This document shows, in pieces, positions 10,357 to 21,660 of a DNA stretch of 64,000 nucleotides. Location: NCBI GenBank assembly GCA_030180135.1, contig CM058236.1, positions 55,641,728 to 55,705,727 on the forward strand. Reading direction: 5' to 3'. The notes under the pieces are model-generated. The model made no database searches. It had not been told where the DNA came from and was given only the letters and a program-made list of their open reading frames with translations. The translations under genes were made by a program, and so were the position numbers. Origin of the DNA: Orychophragmus violaceus (lineage: Eukaryota > Streptophyta > Magnoliopsida > Brassicales > Brassicaceae). Numbering within the stretch: the first letter of the stretch is position 1; every line of letters starts with the position of its first letter.

Positions 10357-10878
10357 ATGGCGACCAAAGCCATCATCTTCTTCTTCTTTGTCTCCGCCGT
10401 GTGCCTGTCATCTCTCGCCAGCGTTGCCATCGCTGACGCCGATGACTTTGACCGTTTCCAAATTCAGGGATCGGTTTATTGTGACACTTGCCGTGTCCAA
10501 TTCGTTACCCGTCTCAGCAAATTCCTTGAAGGTGCCAAAGTGAAGCTAGAGTGCAGGAGCAGAACAAACGGAACTGTAACGTTGACAAAAGAAGCCGTAA
10601 CGGACAAAACAGGCAGCTACAAAATGGAAGTGACCGGTGACCACGAGGAGGAAGTCTGCGAGCTCGTGCTCGTCCAATCACCAGACAGTGGTTGCAGTGA
10701 CGTCAGCAAAGATGATTACCTACGTAACGCCGCTAAGGTTAGCCTGACGGCCAATGACGGTATCGTATCCCACGAGACACGTACTGTTAACCCTCTCGGT
10801 TTCATGGTTACGACGCCGTTAGCTGAATGTCCCGCCGCTTTCAAGGAGCTCGGGATCGTTCCTGACGTCACCTTCTAA
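10357..10878 (+). CDS. Pollen Ole e 1 allergen / extensin family secreted protein (AT4G18596-like)
   Basis: An uninterrupted 173-residue frame fits the Pollen_Ole_e_1 family. Residues 1-26 (FFFFVSAVCLSSLASVAIA core) are a clear signal peptide. The mature part opens with FQIQGSVYCDTCRVQFVTRL, the family signature with paired cysteines. It then has the GAKVKLECRSR strand, GSYKMEVTGDHEE and a Cys in ECPAAFKELG. Family members are small beta-sandwich proteins stabilised by disulfides and secreted to the cell wall; several are pollen proteins, others are vegetative, and the biochemical role is poorly known. No intron is needed. GC content is higher than the surroundings. The position between the 3184 gene and SCARL matches the A. 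thaliana order as I remember it. It is convergent with SCARL, 440 bp apart. Confidence 0.88.
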   Translation: MATKAIIFFFFVSAVCLSSLASVAIADADDFDRFQIQGSVYCDTCRVQFVTRLSKFLEGAKVKLECRSRTNGTVTLTKEAVTDKTGSYKMEVTGDHEEEVCELVLVQSPDSGCSDVSKDDYLRNAAKVSLTANDGIVSHETRTVNPLGFMVTTPLAECPAAFKELGIVPDVTF

Positions 10879-11318
10879 ATATGATGACGACTTCTTCAAC
10901 CACATCATGATCGTTATATAACTGTCATCTCTATTGTCTGTTTTCTTATATATTAAAAACTGTAATTTGATCAAATACAAAAAAATGCAGTAATTAGAAT
11001 AATTTATTTATCTTTCTCCGAGCATCAATTTAAATTTCTGATATATAAATAGTGTTTGTTTTGTATTACATGAAAATAAGAAATTTGAAATGACAGAATG
11101 TACAATTGGATTCCTTTTCGTTTATGTTCATCAAGACGCATTATCTTTCACCATCGTCATCTGAAGCTACAGCCTAATTAACAGTGAAGCATTTGTTTTG
11201 TTAGTCTCGTGAGGCTAATGATCTGCGACTAATGCAAACGATAAATGAAGTAATAAGGATATAGTTTTGCTTGAAGTACCCGACGGATTGATTTTGAACA
11301 GCGTTTGCGTTTGCTTCA
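10879..11318. other. Convergent 3' region between the Ole e 1 gene and SCARL
   Basis: It holds both 3' UTRs. On the minus strand 11173-11141 reads AVASDDDGER then a stop, directly after an ATTAG splice-acceptor-like sequence; this may be a relic of the SCARL acidic tail. Confidence 0.4.
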
Positions 11319-14300
11319 TTACTGGATCTTTTTTGGTTGGCTTGGTGGCCAATCACGGATGATCTCTGAAACAGACGGTTTATATTCTGGAACTTGTTCT
11401 TGCTCTAGTCTTGCAGACGTGGATTGATGTTCTACAGAGTCGAAACATGGAAGGTCAAGAAACGAACCAGGAAAAGAACCCATATCGCCATGTGTACTTC
11501 TCTCTCCATCTTGCTTCGAGCTTGATGCAGATTCTCTAGGGCTTTCATCAGATTCCCACAGCTCAGAATCTGACAAACAATTGTCCGAAACACAAGGAGA
11601 TGACTGACAAAAGATATCGCTGCTGTTGTCGTCCCCTTCGGAGTTACTAGCCTCTGGAACCAACTGAAACGAAGGGAACGTATCCACATTTTCACCGTTG
11701 AACTGAGGTTGGCATGGGATTCTCAGTTTCAATTTCGAAACTGGTGAGGGATCTATTGGATTGAATGATATTTTCATATGTTCAACCGGTGGTGATGAAG
11801 TAGGCGAGCCAAAGAGAGATGATGATTCATAAGCCAATTGTTCCTTGAAGCTGGAGTCACGGGGAGTTTGTTGAGTCTTGTCTTCGATAGCTGCTGCTTT
11901 GGTATCATAGCTGGTAGTAGGTATGGATTCAAATTTGCAAGTTGAGGAAGAGTTTCCGCGAAACCCAGCCATGAGTAATCTATGACTTAAGCCAAAAACT
12001 TTGAATGATGTTGCAGTGCTCTGCAGGTGAGAGAGAGATCCACTCAACATGTTGCTTTGTTGTTGAGACGTGGGATCTGAAATAATTAAGGGAAGTGAGC
12101 TCTTCTCAGCATCTCCCTGCTTCCTTGCCGCAAGAGCACCAGCTTCGTTGATCTCCTTCTGTATATGTTCGCTTACAGATTTGGGCTCAGCAAGAACTGG
12201 AGGTTTCGATGGTGCAAGTCCAAGGAGTCCCCCATTGCTCCATATATTTATCGATTCAACGATTGTACCATTTGACAGAGATCCCTGAGTATCTGTAGAT
12301 ATCGATGGAATTGTTCTATCAGCAGATTCTGGTTCCGATAAACCACTCTTCTGATGCACAGGTTCACCATATGCTTCAGCTTCTTTTACCAAGATGTTTT
12401 TAGCAGAAAGATCCAAAGAATCCGGAACTTCTGGTGAGAACTTTTGCTCGAAAATGGCTTCTGCAAAAGATAAAAATGCGGCATCGTCCAAAAATACTTG
12501 TTGGTCAGGAATACCTTCTGACAAATCCAGATATGCAGAAGCAGGTTCTGCCAAGGACAGATGCGTGGCAACATGTTCTTCAGGGAAAGTTTTGTTGTGC
12601 GGACCAATTTCTGATGTAGAACCAGGAGCTTCTGAGCATGGGTCCTTTTCATCAAAACCAGCTTCGACCAAGGACAGATCTGAGGCAATAGATTCTTCAG
12701 GGTTGTGTACAGCAGCTTCTGTTGTGTAACCAGGAGCTTCTGAGCCTGAGATCTTTTCATCAAAAACAACTTTTGCAGACGGTGGAGATGTGGTATCAGA
12801 TTCTTCTACAGAGATCTTTTCTTCAGGTACAGCTTCTGCCAAAACAATTTCTGCTAAAGACTGATCTGTGACGCCATGTTTGTCTGGAAAACTGCTTACA
12901 TTGGGAACAACTAGTTCCAAAAATGGGTTTGTGCCAACAATTTCTTCATCTGAGGTTTTCTCGTGCGGAATAGACTCTTCCAATGATGCATATGTGGAAC
13001 AAGGATGTTCTAGTGGGGAGATCTTTTCATCACCGACAGCTTCAGAAAAATATGGCTGTGTGTCATCATCAGGTTCTTCTTCTTGTGAAATTTCTTCTTC
13101 TGGTAATTCTTCCAAAAAAGGATACATATCCAAAGGTTCTTCTGGCAAGATTGTCTCGATGAGCGTTTCCTTTGTCAAAGACAAATGTGCGGTGACAGCT
13201 TCTTGTGGCAAAACCCTTTCATCAGGAACAGCTTCTGCAAAACAAGGATCGTTGCCAACAAATTCTTCAAGTGCAATTTTCTCTTCTGGAATAACTTCTG
13301 CCAAAGACAAATTTACGGAATCAAGAACTTGTGGTAAGACGTTATTATCACTTTCAGTTTTGGAACAAGATGGATGAATGCCATCATCAGATTTTTCTTG
13401 TGAGATCTTATCTGCAGACGACTTTGCCAAAGAAGCGTAGGTTTCTAAAGGTTCTTCTGGCAAGACTTCTTGGATAGGCTCCGGTTTCGTTAAAGACAGA
13501 CATGTTGTGACAGGTTCTTCTGGCAAAACCTTCCTATCAAGAACAGCTTCTGCCAAATATGGATTGCCAAAAAATTCTTCAAATATGATTTGCTCTTGCG
13601 GAAGAGCTGCTGCCACAGGAAAAATTGTTGAATCAGTATCTTCTGGTGAGATTTGTTCATCACTAACAGCTTCAGAAACAGAGGGATAAGTGGCATTATT
13701 AGCTTCTTCCTGCACGATCTTTTCTTCAGGCCATTCTGCAAAAGGAGGATATGTTTCCATAGATTTTTCTGGCAAGACTCCCTCAACTGTCGCAGCTTTT
13801 TTCGAAAATAGACATGTGGTGACAGGTTCTTCTGGCAAAACCCTCTTATCAGGAACAACTTCTGTCAGACATGAATTGCCAACAAATTCTTTAAGTAAGA
13901 TTTGCTCTTGCGGAAGAGCCACTGCAACAGGAAAATTTGTGGAATCAAGAACTTCTGGTGAGATTTGTTCATCACTAACAGCTTCAGAAACAGAGGGATA
14001 AGTAGCATCATCAGCTTCTTCGTGCACAATCTTTTCTTCAGGCAATTCTGCGAAAGGGTTCTCTGGCAAGAGTCCTTCAATTGTCGCAGCCTTTTTCAAA
14101 GAGAGACACGTGGTTACAGATTCTTCTAGCAAGAATTTTTCATCAGCAACAGCTTCTGCCAGATGTGGATTGCCAACAAAATTTTCAAGTAAGATTTGCT
14201 TTTGCGGAAGAGCTGCTGCCACATGAAAAATTGTTGAATCAATATCTTCTGGTGAGATTTGTTCATCACTAACAGCTTCAGAAACAGATGTATAAGTGGC

Positions 14301-17300
14301 ATCATCAGCTTCTTCGTGCATGATCTTTTTTTCAGGAAATTCTGTGAAAGGAGAATATGCTTCCAAAGGTTTTTCTGGCAAGACTCCTTCAACTGTCGCA
14401 GCTTTTTCCAAAGAGACACATGTGGTGAGAGGCTCTTCTGGCAAAACGCTCTTATCAGGAACAGCTTCTGTCAGCCATGGATTACCAACAAATTCTTCAA
14501 GTAAGATTTGCTCTTGCGGAAGAGCTGCTGCAACAGGAAAATTTGTGGAATCAAGAACTTCTGGTGAGATTTGTTCATCACTAACAGCTTCAGAAACAGA
14601 TGGATGAGTGGCATCATCAGCTTCTTCGTGCACAATCTTTTCTTCAGGCAATTCTGCGAAAGAAGGAAATGTTTCCCACGGTTGTTCTGGCAAGGCTTCT
14701 TCAATTGTCGCAACTTTTTTTAAAGAGAGGCATGTGGTGACCGGTTCTTCTAGCAAGAAATTTTCATCATGAACAGCTTCTGCCAAGCGCGGATCTATGC
14801 CAACAAATTCTTCAGCTGAAATTTGCTCTTGTGGAAGAGCTTCTTCCAGAGACAAATTTGTGAAACCAGAAATTCCTGATGAGATTTTCTCATCACTAAC
14901 AGCTTTAGATGTGGCATCATCAGTTTCTTCATGCCAAATCTTGTATTCAGGCAATTCTGGAAATCTAGTGTGAGGTTCTTGTGGCAAAACCCTTGCATCA
15001 GTAACAGCTTTTGCCAAACAGGGATCGATGCCAACATATTCTTCAAGTCCAATTTGCTCTTGTGGAACATCTTCTGCCGCATACAAATCTGTGGAATCAA
15101 GAACTTCTGGTGATAGATTTTCTTCTGGAGGAGCAGGTGCCACTGCAGTACCAACAGATTTTTCTGGCAAGATCTTTTCTTGGGGCAATTCTGACAAATA
15201 ATGATGCGCTTCTAAAGGTTTTTCTGGAAATAATTTTTCGATAGGCATGACTTTCGAGGAAGACATACATGTGGTGTCAGCTTCTTCTGGTTCTTCGGTC
15301 AAGAACTTTTCATCAGGAATAGCTTCTGCCGAACACGGATATATGCCATCAAATTCTTCAAGTCCAATTTGGTCATGTGAAACAGCCTCTGCCATGGTCA
15401 AATTTGTGGAATCAAAAACTTGTGGTGATAGAATTTCTTCCGGAGAAGCAGCTTTGGTACAAGATGGATGTGTAGAATCAAAATATTCTTCTGGCAAGAT
15501 CTTTTCTTGAGGCAATTCTGCCAAATACTGATGCGCTTCCAGAAGCTTTTCCGGCAATATTTTTTCGATAGGCATGACTTTCGACGAAGACATACATGTG
15601 ATAGCCGCTTCTTCTGGTTCTTCTGTCAAGAACCTTTCATCAAGAACAACTTCTGTTAAACACGGATATATGCCAACAAATTCTTTTGATATTTGCTCTT
15701 GTAAAACAGCTTCTGGCACAGAAACTTTTTTGGAATCAAGAATTTCTCGTGAAATTTTCTTTTCTTGAACCGCTTTGGGGAAAGATGGATGGGCAGCACC
15801 AGGTTCTTCTGCTGGGGTCATATTGTCAGGCACAGCTTCTGCCAAAGACGGAATTTTCGGAAGAGACTCTCCGGGCAAAATATTTTCATGGGGAGCAGCT
15901 TCTGCAATAGATGGATAGTTGGCCAAATGTTCTTCTGACGAGATCTTGTCAGCAGGAATAGCATCCTTCAGAGGCATGTCTGAGGAAATAAGTTCTTCAA
16001 ATGAGATCTTTTCATTAGCACAATCTCCTGCCAACACGGGATGTGCGGTAACAGGTTCTCGTAAAATTGTTTCATCCGGAAAAGCTGCTTCGGCAAATAA
16101 AGAAGGACGCATGGCAGAAAATTCCCTTGGCTTTTGAACAGTCTCATCATGAGACAAAATTTTCCCACACACTGGATCTGACTGGAAACAGGAAACATTT
16201 GCATCATCAGGAAGGTAGGAACCTGAACAAGATTCATCTAGGGAGTTGTCATGGAGTGAATCTTCTACCATTTGTTCATATGGTATATCTTCTGATCCGC
16301 CATTGTTGTCACTGCTAGCATCTTCTGAACAATAAGTGCTAATATCGCCAAAATAATGCTCCAGTTTTGGTTTTGGTTCTCCATCAAACTCACTCTCTGA
16401 TTCAGAGTCAATTGTATTACGTGCATCCACAAACTCATCTGCTTCACTCCCTTGTTCACTCTTATTTTCTGCTTCGCCCTCAATTCCTGGTTTTCCATCA
16501 ATACTGTTGGCCTGGCTCTTACTTTGTTTTTCTTCCACAGTATATACCTCGTCGAAAAAATTGTATGTCCTATCAAAGTCCCTTTGATTTTGCCTCACCC
16601 TGTCTGGTGTTCCTGGACCGATTCTTGACTCGTATATCTCTGACACTTCTTCATCTTTGTTACTTTTCTCAACCCTAGATTCAACTGTTTCTTTCTTCTC
16701 GTCACATACAATAGAAGCATAAGGCACATGTATGTCTTCTGAGGGACTAAATAGAATATTATCGTCTACAACTTCAACGTGGCCTTCAGGAATAGCTGAA
16801 CCTATTCTCTCACCAGGTTGTAAGGAACTAGACATAAATCCCTCTAATAGCTTCACGTCAGGCTTATTCACAGGACTTCGATTGATGACATACTCGATAT
16901 AACCTGAACCAGTTATAGAATCACGAGGTTTTGATGACTCTTGTAAATCTGATTGTACTTGTGCTTCACTTTGTTCTTGCGAATTTGACTGCTCTTGCAG
17001 ATGAGACTGGTCTATAATGTCGGATAAATCCTGCATATTAGAGCTGCGTGGCATGTCAACTGTGGAAGTACTCTGAGATGTGGTCGGTCTGTCATCAGTT
17101 AGAGAACTGTGACGAGCCCTGAAAAAAAAAGACAGGTTAACAAATAAAATTGTCAAGAACAACAACATTGAAATATAGAACTACTACGTCTACATCTTAA
17201 GATCACCCACCCATTAGTTTCATCAGACGTAGACACAGCACGTGATCTGCAAATGTTTCTTTGTGGTAACCTCTTTTTCTGTCATTTCAGCAAAGCACAA

Positions 17301-18910
17301 ATCAGATACAGATACAGCAGAAGTGCAGAACACAGCCAAAAAGCCAAAGAACAAAACCCATAGTTCTTGAGATTTCCAACGAATCATATTTTCTTCAAGT
17401 CACATGGTTCTTTTACAAGTCAATTAGGTATAAGGCACAGTTGTAAGAAGTCAAAATGAGTTCATAAGCACAAAAGAAACTTTTAGAATGGTTCAGCCAG
17501 TATAACCTAAACCCAATAAGACAATTACAAACCTTTCTTTTGCGGTGAGTCTGATCTCTCTGGGCCTTGGCATCTTCTGCTTTACTGGTGTTGCCTAATT
17601 CCTTTCTAAAGAATGTTGGGTCTGAGTATTTTCTCAGACACGACCCAGGACCACCTGCATCAAATCTGCAAAGCAGGAAAAAAAATCAGCCACTTCAGAA
17701 TGTATTAATTTCTGTTTATTTTAGGATGAAACTAAAAGCTTGTCCCTCACCTGTCCAGCATATGTAAAGGGGGAGGATCTCTGCATTGTTCATATGTTTC
17801 CATAACACACAGTGGTAAATCACTCTGAACAAAATGTCTTTGTCCATTCCTTATACGAGGATGCCACTCACAGCCTACAACAGAAACAAAAACAAAAGAC
17901 TAAGATTTTTTCTGTACAAAAGATCACACAATGCTGTATAGGATATGTCTTCATATAAGCTTTCATCCCTCTACAATTAAGGTGCAAGGTAAAACAGCAA
18001 GGGCGATACAGAACAAAAAGCTGTAGATATATAGACACAGAAAATTAGTAGCCAGGGACTATAGATGAGAGTAAAACCATACCTGCTGTGTATGCAAAAT
18101 GTATGTGGCTTGTCTGTGACAGCACAGCCTTTTCAAGAGGTGACAGCGCTGACTCTATCCGTTTAACACGGCTTGTCAATTTCTGACACCTAGAGGCAGT
18201 AACAGTCACTTCTTCTTGTATGCCATTAAATACTTCTGCGGAAAATCTACATGTAAGAAATGCCACCTGGTTAAAGAACTCTCTATCAGTTTACATTCGC
18301 TTCGTTCAATGGAGGAAAGATACAAAATGGATTCTGCTTATAAAAGATACCACTTCACTAATCTCCCCATTCAAAACCTCACTATTCCTTGTTCCAATTA
18401 AGAAACTTCAGTTTCTAATCATCAATATAGATTAGAGATGTCCACACCAATGTCAAAGCAAGCGTCGTACACTCGAGTTAACTAATCATTCACTAATTAA
18501 CACTTAACCACTCAAAAACAATTAACTAGTAACTCTCTCCACGAACTGAGCTCAAAATCAATTACTGCGAAAAAAGCCCTAAGCCATGACGAAAATCAAA
18601 TATAGAATGTTACTATTACTTGATTGATGAGCTAATAGTCATCCTAATCACGAGAAAACAGCTTCGAAACCTAAAAATAGCTATAAATATCCGAATTCAA
18701 TCTTCTTTGATTTGTGTATATACCGTCGAAGGAGAAAACGAGAGCTTACTCGGCTAGATCGCCTAACTGACGAAGGATTCCGACGAGTCCAGCAACTTCA
18801 ACAGCGCCGAGAATCGCCTTCGGTTCCTCGTACTCCACGGCGGCGCTACGGTTCAGCTCCGGCCCACCCAAGCTAAGCTCGTTCCGTATCTTGAACCTCA
18901 CCAACGGCAT
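11319..18910 (-). CDS. SCARL: SCAR/WAVE-family protein, WAVE5/SCARL type
   Basis: Six exons fit with GT/AG junctions and consistent phase: 18910-18750, 18246-18083, 17874-17751, 17665-17533, 17278-17211 and 17118-11319, giving about 2149 residues. Exons 1-4 encode the SCAR homology domain: MPLVRFKIRNELSLGGPEL, VAGLVGILRQLGDLAEF, EEVTVTASRCQKLTSRVKRI, LSQTSHIHFAYTAG, then CEWHPRIRNGQ and KYSDPTFFRKELG. This domain binds the ABI/NAP/PIR WAVE complex that controls Arp2/3-driven actin assembly and cell shape. Exon 5 encodes a basic segment (KKRLPQR). Exon 6 is acidic, apparently disordered and repeat-rich. The frame stops after WPPSQPKKIQ without a WH2 motif or a D/E-rich W-containing tail, so direct Arp2/3 activation is not expected; I recall A. 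thaliana WAVE5 (AT4G18600) also lacking that tail. The 5.8-kb final exon has no interruption, which argues for selection. Confidence 0.9.
13100..15640 (-). repeat. Tandem ~100-codon repeats within SCARL exon 6
   Basis: The peptide SEAVSDEQISPE recurs four times. Its DNA (starting ATTTGTTCAT on +) lies at 13651, 13963, 14257 and 14569, so the spacing is 312, 294 and 312 bp (104, 98 and 104 codons). Each unit carries in order PEEPVTTCLSL, KAATVEGVLPEKP, PEEKIVHEEADDATYP, SEAVSDEQISPE, DSTNFPVAAALPQEQI and FVGN. More diverged units extend on both sides. All spacings are multiples of three, so the frame is preserved. Confidence 0.85.
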
Positions 18911-19026
18911 TGTCGCTTTCTCTCTCCCGCAGGAAATGAACGAAACTGAACTTATAATAAATAAATAAACACCTGTGACCATTAATTAATAAAATCACTT
19001 TGCCTCATCTTTATTTATTTGGAACG
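18911..19026 (-). promoter_or_regulatory. SCARL leader and promoter-proximal region
   Basis: The sequence just upstream of the SCARL ATG is pyrimidine-rich on the plus strand near the start codon. It is limited to about 115 bp before a MITE begins at 19030, so the proximal promoter is either very short or includes MITE DNA. Confidence 0.4.
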
Positions 19027-19029
19027 TAA

Positions 19030-19174
19030 GAGCATACACATCAAAGAACCCCATCTTAAAAAAAAAAAATTCGGAAAAGTGTAAAAAAAAAAACGAAAAA
19101 AAAATAGACGAATGAGAGGCTGCCACGTAAATAGTTAAGAACCCTACCCTTAAGAACCATTGATGTTCATGGTC
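19030..19174. mobile_element. PIF/Harbinger-type MITE, copy 1
   Basis: TAA duplications lie at 19027-19029 and 19175-19177. The ends are inverted: GAGCATACACATCAA on the left, and GACCATGAACATCAA when the right end is reversed. The interior has AAGAACCCC, TTAAGAACC and AATAGACGAATGAGAGGCTG, shared in reverse with the MITE at 43602-43842. A 3-bp TAA/TTA duplication is typical of PIF/Harbinger. Confidence 0.65.
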
Positions 19175-19177
19175 TAA

Positions 19178-19396
19178 GAGCATGCACAACCATGTTACTC
19201 AGGTGAGTTTCTTAAAAAAAAAAAATTAATATATATATATATTTTTTTTTTACAGACGAAAACAAAAAAAATTCTGTAGCACCGATTCTTAGCTAAGGAC
19301 TTTTTTGTTGGGTTTGTTAACCATTCACGTGGGACCCACAATATTTTAATATTTTTTTTTAAGAAACCTACCTGAGTAACATTGTTGTATGTGCTC
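19178..19396. mobile_element. PIF/Harbinger-type MITE, copy 2, abutting copy 1
   Basis: The element is bounded by TAA at 19175-19177 and 19397-19399. The ends GAGCATGCACAACCATGTTA and (reversed) GAGCACATACAACAATGTTA are inverted repeats that continue through CTCAGGTGAG/CTCAGGTAGG and TTTCTTA. It shares its left TAA with copy 1. Confidence 0.7.
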
Positions 19397-19399
19397 TAA

Positions 19400-19570
19400 G
19401 AGAATATAAAATATTGTGGACACCACCACAATAGTTAAGAACCCCAGCTCCAAAAATCTTTAGTTAATGATCGGTCTTTGCACTGTTTATGCCACGTGGC
19501 GACATTTTATTCGTTTCCTTTTTTCCGATTTTTTTTTTTGAAAATAAAATTTTTTTAAGAGCTTGTGTCT
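19400..19570. mobile_element. Diverged MITE fragment of the AGTTAAGAACCCC family
   Basis: The blocks ATAGTTAAGAACCCC, TGCCACGTGGCGACATTTT and a T-rich run ending TTTTTTTAAGAGC resemble the MITEs at 19030 and 43602. Terminal repeats and duplication are not clear. Confidence 0.45.
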
Positions 19571-19818
19571 TTCTTAGTGTTACACATCAAACTTTTAAAC
19601 CTTTCTAAAACTGATACATCATTTAATGAAAAAACTTTACGGACCAATTAAAACATTTTATTTGTACAAATGTGAAAAAATAAGCGAACAGAGGTATTAA
19701 TTTGTTTAGGTGACATTTATGACAAATGTGTCAAGCAATGTGTCAAGTGAGGATATGAGTACGATAACATACGGAAATTTTGAGTACAAAATATACAGTC
19801 ACAGCTTCCTCCACCTTA

Positions 19819-20464
19819 GGTTCTTACGCTATGTAAAATGGTTTCAACACTAAACACCATTCACATCATTTTCTCTTTCTTCCACATCATTTTCTTTTTT
19901 TTCTATATCATAATTCAACACCCACTCAACTTTTATCATCTACAATATTTGTTTAAAAAAATTCAACACCCTATCCCACTAATAAATAATATATATATTA
20001 AAAATATTATACATCAAATTAATAAATAAAAATTACATAACACAGTGATACTGATTTCTATGAACGTATAAATAGAATCTATGAACGTATATAATTTTTT
20101 AAGTCACACACAATAAAACTTTAAATATTTCTATTTATTTTTAAAATTTTAAACACACGACACAAGTAAAAAACCATAATTTGGCATATTTTGGGGTTTG
20201 TTGGAAGATTGACTTTGAAATGGATAATTGTTGGAATTTGGATAGTTAAAAGGGTGATTAAAAGAATTTTGGGTGTTGGAAAGGTTATTGTTTGGATCCA
20301 TTGTCTCAAAGAAGACAAGAAATAAGTTTAGAAGATGAGCTTTTTTTGTGTTCAAATGTAATGAAACAAATCTCTATTTATAGAATGAAAATAATGAATT
20401 TGGTATAATTATTTTTTAATAAATCATTTCATATACAATAATTGTCTTCAATAATGTAGATGTA

Positions 20465-20495
<31 letters not shown>

Positions 20496-21038
20496 TCTCA
20501 GCCTCATTTTTTCCAACTAACGTCCAAATTATTGTATTATTCCAGCGAAAGTTTTGTTTTTCTAATGGCATCAAGTAATAGATGGTTTATATGAACGTAT
20601 ATATATTACATATGAATGTATATATGGTATCAATGAACGTACACAGATAACGAAGGGTTTTTGTGTTGGAATATATTACAAAAATAGACGAATTTTTTAT
20701 GTGTCCAAATTAAATGAACCAAATCTCTATTTGTAGAGTATAAAAAATAATGAATTTTGATATAATTTTTTTTAAAAAAATATAATTTCGTATGCACTAA
20801 TTACATTAAATTAATGTAGATGTAAAACAATATATATCTCTCACTTCTATTCTCTCTCCAGCTCATATCAATTCAGAAGTTGCCATGTGTCTCACCAGGT
20901 CCCACGCTTTTCAGAATTCAATTAGTTGAGAGTTTTCAACTATGTTTAATACACGTAAGATGACAACAAAATTTCAACACCCCATTGCAAGGGTTCAACT
21001 GTTGAATTAAAAATTCAACACCCCCATTGCAAGTAATC
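19819..21038 (-). mobile_element. Deleted Harbinger-like element with N-terminal ORF fragment
   Basis: TTA lies at 19816-19818 and 21039-21041. The right end reversed reads GATTACTTGCAATGGGGG and the left GGTTCTTACGCTATGTAAAA, weak inverted repeats. On the minus strand an ORF from an ATG at about 20301 reads MDPNNNLSNTQNSFN with Asn/Pro/Gln-rich continuation (NYPFQS, PQNMPNYGF). This resembles the start of Myb/SANT-like ORF1 proteins of plant Harbinger elements, often mislabelled as glutathione S-transferase T3-like. The frame ends soon after, so most of the element's coding region has been deleted. Copies of TGAACGTATATA occur within it. Confidence 0.45.
20466..20490. repeat. AT dinucleotide microsatellite
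   Basis: An uninterrupted run of about 12 AT repeats. Confidence 0.8.
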
Positions 21039-21041
21039 TTA

Positions 21042-21660
21042 GAGCATCTCATTTGTCTTTGACTATTTATTTTCTTTGATACATTCATTTTAAAAGTTTT
21101 TTTTGAAACTCAGTGTGATTGTATTTCCTTATTTGCTTGCTGCTTATTGATCCCTGATATATATATTTCTTAATTATTATTTTTTTTTAATTTTCTCAAA
21201 ACCAAACACTAATGTTGATGTTGTAGAAGCTATTATGCAGATGGTGAAGATGACAAACTTATATCGAGAGAAATGGAAGACGGAGAAGCAGAGGTGGATT
21301 TCAACAACATCGAAGGGTTGAAAAATTAAATTTACTTTTATTATATAGCCATTTATATATCTATTTTGGAAAAAATACATTGATGAATTGATTTTAATAA
21401 ATCTATTTGAATAAGATTTATTATTTTAATCATATTTAACCTTTTTTTTAATCAATGAATACTATTTATTTTACTCTTTTCTTATTTAGTCTTATTAGAG
21501 AGTTTTTAAATTATGTTAATTACTGACTTTGGAAACAAAATTTATATAATAAAATTTTATTTTAATAACTTTTCATATTTTTCTTCTTTGGGAATGAAGT
21601 ATACTCTTTTTAATTGTATACAATTATTTTTATTTTATGTTAAAAGGTTTTAGAAGGAGT
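21042..21660. other. AT-rich non-coding DNA
   Basis: A purine-rich stretch (about 21225-21320) might be exon-derived, but I see no family signature. Confidence 0.45.

Noticed and set aside
12386..16678. Many ORFs of 60-169 codons antisense to or overlapping SCARL
   Set aside because: They are shadows of the long repetitive SCARL exon; no start context, splice structure or domain.
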